A DNA stretch of 12,016 bases from Treponema sp. (GTDB lineage: Bacteria; Spirochaetota; Spirochaetia; Treponematales; Treponemataceae), in NCBI GenBank assembly GCA_024699205.1, contig JAILQA010000002.1:1-12016 (forward strand), read 5' to 3'. Both the position numbers and the translations under genes were made by a program. Positions 1 to 4,671 of the stretch are shown piece after piece; the stretch's first letter is position 1; each line of letters begins with the position of its first letter. The notes under the pieces are model-generated. The model searched no databases. It had not been told where the DNA came from and saw nothing but the letters and a program-made list of their open reading frames with translations.

Positions 1-23
1 ATTTATAAGATGTGAGGTAAACT

Positions 24-1295
24 ATGAAAAGATTATTTAAGGTAGGAGTATTCGCTTTAGCAGCATTTTGGACTTTAGCATTATTTACAGCTTGTGCTTC
101 TAAGGATAAAGTTCCTGCAAAAACAACACAAACTGTTCAAGAAGAAGATCCAGGCGTTGTTCTGCTTTTTGATGAAGCTACTGCTATCAAAGACACAGGA
201 AGTAAAACGTTTAACGGAGTTTCAGCAATGCAGACTGTAAAAGATATGACTGTCGGCTGGAATCTGGGAAACACTTTGGATGCAATTGGAAACAGTACAC
301 TTAATTCTGAAACTAGCTGGGGCCAGCCAAGAACTACAAAAGAAATGATTGACGGGCTTGCCAACTCTGGAATTAAAACAATCCGTATTCCTACTTCTTG
401 GGCAAAACACATGGATAAAAAGACTTACACAATTAATCCTGAATGGATGAAACGTGTAAAAGAAATTGTTGATTGGGCAATTGAAGATGGTATGTATGTT
501 ATTCTTAATGACCATCATGATAATTTTAACAATCCAGCTAAAATGCCTGCCTGTGTTGGTTATTATCCAAACGAAACAAACAAGGTTGAATCAGAAAGAT
601 TTTTGTTGAATCTCTGGACACAGATTGCTCTGGCCTTTAACGACGGATATGATGAGCACCTGGTTTTTGAAACCTTGAATGAACCACGCCTTGTTGGTAC
701 AAGTCATGAATGGTGGTTTGATCAGAATGCAGAAGAATGTAAAGAAGCTGCAAATTGCCTTAATGAATATAATCAGCTGATTCTTGATACAATCCGTAAA
801 ACTGGTGGAAACAACCAGAAACGTTATGTAAGTTGTCCTGGATTAGCAGCAGCTCCTGATGCAGCACTTAATCCGGCATTTAAAATGCCTCAGGATGATG
901 AAAAAGGAAAGTTAATTCTTTCTGTTCACATGTACACTCCTTATAAGTTTGCAATGGAATCTCCTGGAATGACTACATTTACAACTGGACATCAGGCTGA
1001 ACTTGGAAAATATTTTTCAAGATTGAACGCTTCTTTTATCAGCAAGGGTATTCCTGTAATTATTGGTGAAATGGGCGCTACAAACAAGGACAATATTGAA
1101 GAACGCGTAAAGTGGTTCAACTACTTCCTTACTCAGTCACGCAAATACGGTATGACAAGTTGTCTTTGGGATAACGGAGCCTGGGAAATCAGAAACAATG
1201 ACTTCAACGAAAAATACGGTTTCTACAACCGCCGCGAACAGACCTGGTACTTCCCAGAGATTCTGGATGCGATGATTGAATCTACTAAAGAATAA
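24..1295 (+). CDS. GH5 subfamily 4 endo-beta-glucanase/xyloglucanase lipoprotein (first tandem copy)
   Basis: A secreted glycoside hydrolase that should cut internal beta-1,4 links in cellulose, xyloglucan or mixed-linkage glucan by the retaining mechanism. The 423-aa product starts with a lipoprotein signal peptide: Lys/Arg at 2-6, a hydrophobic core at 7-22 and the lipobox FTAC with Cys24, so it is probably membrane-anchored and faces outward. A linker of about 25 residues leads to a single TIM-barrel catalytic domain (about 48-423) with GH5_4 marks: GWNLGNTLDA (78-87), RIPTSW (121-126), the HH pair 164-165, LNEPR with acid/base Glu220, HMY (302-304) and IGEMG with nucleophile Glu349. There is no carbohydrate-binding module. 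The start is fixed by GAGG at 14-17. No terminator lies between it and the similar gene at 1343, so the two are probably co-transcribed; the promoter lies outside the window. Family assignment is firm; the exact substrate is not readable. Confidence 0.93.
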   Translation: MKRLFKVGVFALAAFWTLALFTACASKDKVPAKTTQTVQEEDPGVVLLFDEATAIKDTGSKTFNGVSAMQTVKDMTVGWNLGNTLDAIGNSTLNSETSWGQPRTTKEMIDGLANSGIKTIRIPTSWAKHMDKKTYTINPEWMKRVKEIVDWAIEDGMYVILNDHHDNFNNPAKMPACVGYYPNETNKVESERFLLNLWTQIALAFNDGYDEHLVFETLNEPRLVGTSHEWWFDQNAEECKEAANCLNEYNQLILDTIRKTGGNNQKRYVSCPGLAAAPDAALNPAFKMPQDDEKGKLILSVHMYTPYKFAMESPGMTTFTTGHQAELGKYFSRLNASFISKGIPVIIGEMGATNKDNIEERVKWFNYFLTQSRKYGMTSCLWDNGAWEIRNNDFNEKYGFYNRREQTWYFPEILDAMIESTKE

Positions 1296-1300
1296 TTTAT

Positions 1301-1335
1301 AATGCTAAATGCATAATGAAGAATTGAGAATGGAG
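1301..1335 (+). repeat. Five degenerate 7-nt tandem repeats between the two GH5 genes
   Basis: The spacer reads as five back-to-back heptamers: AATGCTA, AATGCAT, AATGAAG, AATTGAG and AATGGAG. All begin with AAT and most continue with G. The last unit supplies the GGAG ribosome binding site (1332-1335) of the gene starting at 1343. This may be a short tandem repeat of the kind common in bacterial spacers; five imperfect units in AT-rich DNA could also arise by chance. Confidence 0.5.
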
Positions 1336-1342
1336 TTTTTTT

Positions 1343-2602
1343 ATGATTAAGATACTTTATAATTTTCGAAAGTTTCAAACCTTGTTACTTACAGTTTTAT
1401 GTATGCTATTTATTTCGGCATGTTCTAACGAGCCAAAAATACCAGATTCGGAAGTAGCATTATATTTTGATGAAACCAGTGCAGTAAAAGACAATGGAAA
1501 TAAACAATTTAATGGAGTTTCAGCAACACAAACTGTAAAAGACATGACTGTAGGCTGGAATCTTGGAAACACTTTGGATGCTACAGGCGGAAGCGGACTT
1601 TCTTCTGAAACAAGCTGGAGCCAGCCTAAAACCACAAAAGCAATGATTGACGGACTTGCAAATTCAGGAATTAAAACAATCCGTATTCCTGTGTCCTGGT
1701 CTAATCACATGAATAAAAAGAATTACACTATTGATTCTGCATGGATGAATCGTGTTAAGACTATTGTTGATTGGGCAATTGAAGATGGCATGTACGTAAT
1801 TCTTAATGACCATCATGACAATTTTGGGTCTCCTGCAAAAATGACTACAGCCGCAGGTTATTATCCAAACAAAGTAAACAAAAATGAGTCAGAACGATTT
1901 TTGTTAAATCTTTGGACTCAGATAGCTCTAGCCTTCAACAATGGTTATGATGAACATTTAATTTTTGAAACTTTGAATGAACCACGCCTTGCAGGAACAA
2001 ATAATGAATGGTGGTTTGATTCAAATAATGCAACTTGTCGAGAAGCAGCAGATTGTCTTAATGAATATAATCAATTAATTTTGGACACAATTCGTAAGAG
2101 CGGAGGAAACAATCAGAAACGTTATGTAAGCTGTCCTGGTTTGCAGGCTTCTCCAGATTCTGCATTTGCTAGTGCTTTCAAAATGCCTCAGGATGATGAA
2201 AAAGGAAAACTAATTCTTTCTGTCCACATGTACACACCATATTCGTTTGCAATGGAATCTCCTGGAGAAACGATATTCACCTCTTCTCATCAGTCAAATC
2301 TTGATTATTATTTCTCAAAACTCAATAATTCTTTCATCAGCAAAGGTTATCCTGTAATTATTGGCGAAATGGGAGCTACAAATAAGAATAATCTGGATGA
2401 ACGTGTAAAATGGTTTAATTATTTCCTTACAGAATCACGAAAGTATGGTATGACAAGTTGTCTTTGGGATAATGGTGTCTGGGAGATTCAAGGAAATAAA
2501 TACGATGAGCACTACGGTTTTTATAACCGTCAGAATCAAACATGGTATTTCCCAGAAATCCTAGAAGCAATGATTAATTCAACAAGAACTGACAAAATGT
2601 AA
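1343..2602 (+). CDS. GH5 subfamily 4 endo-beta-glucanase/xyloglucanase lipoprotein (second tandem copy)
   Basis: Paralogue of the gene at 24-1295: hand alignment gives about 295 identities in 376 ungapped positions (about 78%), beginning at Tyr41 here. It has its own lipoprotein signal peptide (hydrophobic 12-26, lipobox ISAC, Cys27) that does not resemble the first copy's, so the anchors are unrelated or fast-evolving while the enzyme core is held. Catalytic features are intact: GWNLGNTLDA (71-80), HH 157-158, LNEPR with acid/base Glu213, HMY (295-297) and IGEMG with nucleophile Glu342. Differences cluster in surface loops (131-139, 162-171, 310-325, 382-390) that could alter substrate preference. 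The start ATG follows GGAG at 1332-1335 with a T-rich 7-nt spacer. It is probably the distal gene of a two-gene transcript ending near 2772. Confidence 0.93.
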   Translation: MIKILYNFRKFQTLLLTVLCMLFISACSNEPKIPDSEVALYFDETSAVKDNGNKQFNGVSATQTVKDMTVGWNLGNTLDATGGSGLSSETSWSQPKTTKAMIDGLANSGIKTIRIPVSWSNHMNKKNYTIDSAWMNRVKTIVDWAIEDGMYVILNDHHDNFGSPAKMTTAAGYYPNKVNKNESERFLLNLWTQIALAFNNGYDEHLIFETLNEPRLAGTNNEWWFDSNNATCREAADCLNEYNQLILDTIRKSGGNNQKRYVSCPGLQASPDSAFASAFKMPQDDEKGKLILSVHMYTPYSFAMESPGETIFTSSHQSNLDYYFSKLNNSFISKGYPVIIGEMGATNKNNLDERVKWFNYFLTESRKYGMTSCLWDNGVWEIQGNKYDEHYGFYNRQNQTWYFPEILEAMINSTRTDKM

Positions 2603-2637
2603 CCGCAACAAATACTAAGAATTAATTTCTTTTGTAT

Positions 2638-2658
2638 GCTTGACGGATACGTCAAAGC
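2638..2658. repeat. Inverted repeat overlapping a promoter -35
   Basis: TTGACG (2640-2645) and CGTCAA (2650-2655) are perfect complements around the 4-nt loop GATA. With one bulged A the pairing extends to GCTTGACG / CGTCAAAGC. No T-run follows, so it is a poor terminator. Its left arm is the -35 hexamer of the promoter at 2640-2668, which makes an operator a reasonable reading; neither role is proven. Confidence 0.5.
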
Positions 2659-2668
2659 GGTATATATT
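2640..2668 (+). promoter_or_regulatory. Sigma70-like promoter upstream of the candidate sRNA
   Basis: The -35 is TTGACG (2640-2645, 5/6 consensus), the spacer is exactly 17 bp, and the -10 is TATATT (2663-2668, 5/6). Transcription would begin near 2675, in an A-run just before the first stem-loop of the interval. No ORF follows before the terminator at 2731-2772, so the expected product is a short untranslated RNA. Confidence 0.55.
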
Positions 2669-2674
2669 AAAAAA

Positions 2675-2772
2675 AAGGCACCACGCGACAAGCGTCTTGC
2701 CTCACATTGAGTTTAACGTCATTTCAGACGAAGCCCACTTCTGAGTGCTAGACAGGGTGGGCTTATTTTTTT
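2675..2772 (+). ncRNA. Candidate small RNA, about 98 nt, three stem-loops
   Basis: This segment lies between a good promoter (2640-2668) and an intrinsic terminator. It folds by eye into three consecutive hairpins. Hairpin 1 pairs GGCA 2677-2680 with TGCC 2698-2701, then, across a 2x2 internal loop, ACGC 2683-2686 with GCGT 2692-2695 around the loop GACAA. Hairpin 2 pairs CGTC 2717-2720 with GACG 2727-2730. Hairpin 3 is the terminator at 2731-2764. It holds no ORF of note. I do not recognise it as 6S, SRP RNA, tmRNA or RNase P RNA. It could instead be only the 3' untranslated end of the GH5 transcript, but the well-spaced promoter argues for an independent RNA or an mRNA 3'-end-derived sRNA. 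Confidence 0.45.
2731..2772 (+). terminator. Rho-independent terminator after the GH5 genes / sRNA
   Basis: AAGCCCAC (2731-2738) pairs perfectly with GTGGGCTT (2757-2764). An inner CTG/CAG pairing (2741-2743 with 2753-2755) may shorten the loop. The stem is followed by A and seven T (2766-2772). It would stop read-through from both the GH5 pair and the promoter at 2640. Confidence 0.8.
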
Positions 2773-2781
2773 ATATCCTAC

Positions 2782-2810
2782 TTTACGCAAAGTTATTTAA
2801 ATTCTATAAT
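2782..2810 (+). promoter_or_regulatory. Sigma70-like promoter of ilvC
   Basis: TTTACG (2782-2787, 4/6) and a perfect TATAAT (2805-2810) are separated by 17 bp, directly after the upstream terminator. Transcription should start near 2817, which gives ilvC an untranslated leader of about 185 nt that contains the whole GC-rich element at 2822-2966. Confidence 0.65.
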
Positions 2811-2821
2811 TCAAAAACAAT

Positions 2822-2966
2822 GTAAACGGGTTAGGCTATGGAGCAACGAGCAACCGTAAGGTTGCGAAGGCCACTGGACTGAGCGTAGCGAGGGAAGCGG
2901 CTGACCGTTAGGGAATTGCGGAACAGCCGACTGCAAGGGCGGTTTACCGGGCTTGCAGGAACCTCC
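2822..2966 (+). other. GC-rich structured element in the ilvC leader (dispersed repeat or leader RNA)
   Basis: About 59% GC by hand count over 2821-2960, clearly above the AT-rich flanks. Visible hairpins are GCAACC (2850-2855) with GGTTGC (2860-2865) closing a GTAA tetraloop of the GNRA type; CGGCTG (2898-2903) with CAGCCG (2924-2929); and CTGCAAG (2931-2937) with CTTGCAG (2952-2958). A long-range pairing of GTAAAC (2822-2827) with GTTTAC (2942-2947) could close much of the element. It begins just after the predicted ilvC transcription start and ends 23 nt before the ilvC ribosome binding site. The composition, including the GAGCGTAGCGAGG stretch (2881-2893), resembles intergenic GC-rich repeats of Treponema genomes as I recall them, so a dispersed repeat is the leading reading; a cis-regulatory leader is the alternative. 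A 66-codon reverse-strand ORF across it is not credible as a gene. Confidence 0.6.
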
Positions 2967-2988
2967 AGAATAAAAAAAAATAAATGAC

Positions 2989-3004
2989 AGGAGTTTTAAA
3001 AATG
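2989..3004 (+). promoter_or_regulatory. Ribosome binding site that sets the ilvC start at 3002
   Basis: AGGAG (2989-2993) stands 8 nt before ATG at 3002. An in-frame ATG at 2984 lies upstream of this site and has only an A-run before it, so it cannot use the site. The start at 3002 also gives an N-terminus that aligns with E. coli IlvC (both have NYFN close to the start). Confidence 0.85.
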
Positions 3005-4480
3005 GGTACAAATTATTTTAACTCAATTCCTTGGAGAGAGGCACGACTTCAACTTGGACATTGCCGTTCGATGGCAAAAGAGGAATTTGCTGACGGTGTG
3101 AATGCGCTTAAGGGTAAGAAGATTGTTATTGTCGGTTGTGGTGCACAGGGATTAAATCAAGGAATGTGTCTGCGCGATTCTGGTTTGGATGTTAGTTATG
3201 CTTTGAGAGACAGTGCTATTAAAGAAAAGCGTCAGTCCTGGAAAAATGCTACGGAAAATGGTTTTAAGGTTGGTACTTATGACGAAATGATTCCAACTGC
3301 TGATTTGGTTGGTAATCTTACTCCTGATAAGCAGCATACTCCGGTTATTACAGAAGTTATGCAGAAAATGAAGAAGGGTTCTGCTCTCTGGTATAGTCAT
3401 GGATTTAATATGATTGAAGAGGGAATGCAGATTCGTCCTGATATTACTGTTGTTATGTGTGCTCCAAAGGGTCCTGGTACAGAAGTTTGGCACGAATTCC
3501 AGCGTGGTTTTGGTGTTCCTGATTTGATTGCTGTTCATCCGGTAAATGATCCTGAAGGAAAGGGCTGGGCTTATGCTAAGGCTCTTGCTGTTGGTATGGG
3601 AGGAAGCAAGGCAGGCGTTCTTGAAAGCTCATTTGTTGCCGAGGTAAAGAGTGACCTTATGGGCGAGCAAACAATTCTTTGCGGTATGCTTCAGGCTGGT
3701 ACTATTGTTTGTTATGACAAGATGGTTAGCGAGGGTATTTCTCCTGAATATGCTACAAAATTCCTTATGCATGGCTGGAACGTTGTAAGTGAAGCTCTTA
3801 AATGGGGCGGTATTACAAATATGATGGACAGACTTTCTAACCCTGCAAAGATTAAGGCTAACGAGATTTCTAAAGAGATTAAAAAGCTGCTTGCTCCTCT
3901 TTATCAGAAGCACATGGATGATATTATTTCTGGTAAATTCTCAAGCACTATGATGGAAGACTGGAAGGCCGGCGACAAGGATTTGCTTGCTTGGCGTGAA
4001 GATACTGGTAAGCTTGCTTTTGAAAAGAATGCCGAAGCTGCTGATGAAATTACTGAGCAGGAATATTTTGACAAGGGTATTTTGCTTGTTGCTATGGTAA
4101 AAGCTGGTTGTGAGCTTGCTTTTGAAACTATGGTTGATGCTGGAATTAAGGAAGAATCTGCTTACTACGAATCTCTTCACGAAGTTCCTCTTATTGCAAA
4201 CCTTATTGACCGCAAGCGTCTTTATGAGATGAACCGCGTTATTTCTGATACTGCTGAATATGGATGTTATCTGTTCAGCCGTGTTGCTGCTCCAATGATG
4301 GCAAAGGATTTAATGCCAAAGCTGCACACTGATGTTATTGGAAAGGGCTTGGATATTAAAGACACAAGCGTAAGCAATGCTGAACTTGTTGCTGTTAATG
4401 CCGAAATCCGCAACCACCCAATCGAGGTTGTAGGAAGAAAATTAAGAGAATATATGACAGCAATGAAACCAGTTTTATAG
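3002..4480 (+). CDS. ilvC: Ketol-acid reductoisomerase, class II (NADP+)
   Basis: Second step of valine, leucine and isoleucine synthesis: Mg-dependent alkyl migration of acetolactate or acetohydroxybutyrate followed by NADPH reduction, in the cytoplasm. The 492-aa length matches the long class II enzymes (E. coli 491), and the sequence aligns almost without gaps with E. coli IlvC as I remember it. Visible features are the Rossmann motif GCGAQG (45-50); Arg69, Arg77 and Ser79, which fit NADPH use; catalytic His133 and Lys156; and metal ligands Asp218, Glu222, Glu390 and Glu394 (E. coli D217, E221, E389, E393). The duplicated C-terminal knotted domain is complete. Codons favour GCT, GTT and GGT more than in the neighbours, as in well-expressed genes. 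It is a single-gene transcript with its own promoter and terminator; no ilvB, ilvN or ilvD lies nearby. Confidence 0.97.
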   Translation: MGTNYFNSIPWREARLQLGHCRSMAKEEFADGVNALKGKKIVIVGCGAQGLNQGMCLRDSGLDVSYALRDSAIKEKRQSWKNATENGFKVGTYDEMIPTADLVGNLTPDKQHTPVITEVMQKMKKGSALWYSHGFNMIEEGMQIRPDITVVMCAPKGPGTEVWHEFQRGFGVPDLIAVHPVNDPEGKGWAYAKALAVGMGGSKAGVLESSFVAEVKSDLMGEQTILCGMLQAGTIVCYDKMVSEGISPEYATKFLMHGWNVVSEALKWGGITNMMDRLSNPAKIKANEISKEIKKLLAPLYQKHMDDIISGKFSSTMMEDWKAGDKDLLAWREDTGKLAFEKNAEAADEITEQEYFDKGILLVAMVKAGCELAFETMVDAGIKEESAYYESLHEVPLIANLIDRKRLYEMNRVISDTAEYGCYLFSRVAAPMMAKDLMPKLHTDVIGKGLDIKDTSVSNAELVAVNAEIRNHPIEVVGRKLREYMTAMKPVL

Positions 4481-4497
4481 CGAAGCTATAAAATTGG
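4469..4497 (+). other. Hairpin spanning the ilvC stop codon
   Basis: CCAGTTTTATAGC (4469-4481) pairs over all 13 positions (one G-U) with GCTATAAAATTGG (4485-4497) around the 3-nt loop GAA. The ilvC stop TAG (4478-4480) is inside the left arm. No T-run follows, so it is not itself an intrinsic terminator; it could protect the mRNA 3' end or be chance in AT-rich sequence. Confidence 0.6.
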
Positions 4498-4516
4498 AGG
4501 CAAAAGCTTGTGCTAG

Positions 4517-4565
4517 ACGCAGATGAATTATGTCGATTATGACGTTAATTCATCTGCGTTTTTTT
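4517..4565 (+). terminator. Rho-independent terminator of ilvC
   Basis: ACGCAGATGAATTA (4517-4530) and TAATTCATCTGCGT (4546-4559) form a perfect 14-bp stem with a 15-nt loop, followed by T to 4565. This is the strongest terminator in the window. Confidence 0.92.
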
Positions 4566-4585
4566 ATTCCATTTTTAACTTTTAA

Positions 4586-4613
4586 TTGTATTCTCTAGAA
4601 TGTGTGTTATAAT
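4586..4613 (+). promoter_or_regulatory. Extended -10 promoter of the hybrid regulator gene
   Basis: A perfect TATAAT (4608-4613) is preceded by TGT, giving an extended -10. The -35 TTGTAT (4586-4591) is weak, at 16-bp spacing. Transcription would start near 4620, leaving a leader of about 52 nt before the start at 4672. Confidence 0.55.
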
Positions 4614-4629
4614 CATTATTAAGTTTTAC

Positions 4630-4650
4630 TAAAGTTTTGCAGAAACTTTA
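4630..4650. repeat. 8-bp inverted repeat in the leader of the hybrid regulator gene
   Basis: TAAAGTTT (4630-4637) and AAACTTTA (4643-4650) are perfect complements with a 5-nt loop, just downstream of the promoter at 4586-4613. This position suits a repressor site or a leader hairpin; AT-rich chance pairing is possible. Confidence 0.4.
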
Positions 4651-4671
4651 AAATTAAACGGTCACAAATGG

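Noticed and set aside
2754..2764. AGGGTGG resembling the start of a T-box antiterminator motif
   Set aside because: The following ACCGCG is missing, the sequence is the 3' arm of an intrinsic terminator, and no specifier stem is visible upstream.
2822..2966. tRNA or known riboswitch in the GC-rich leader
   Set aside because: There is no cloverleaf, no GTTC-type T-loop and no CCA end, and I see no conserved core of a known riboswitch class.
2984..3001. Upstream in-frame ATG of ilvC at 2984
   Set aside because: It precedes the AGGAG site at 2989-2993 and would add six residues absent from IlvC proteins; ATG 3002 has the right spacing.
2811..3011. Minus-strand ORF of 66 codons over the ilvC leader
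   Set aside because: It is a by-product of the GC-rich structured element and runs into the ilvC start; no ribosome binding site and no recognisable protein features.
3152..4180. Three minus-strand ORFs of 79-128 codons inside ilvC
   Set aside because: They are antisense shadows of a highly conserved enzyme gene, with no ribosome binding sites or recognisable domains.
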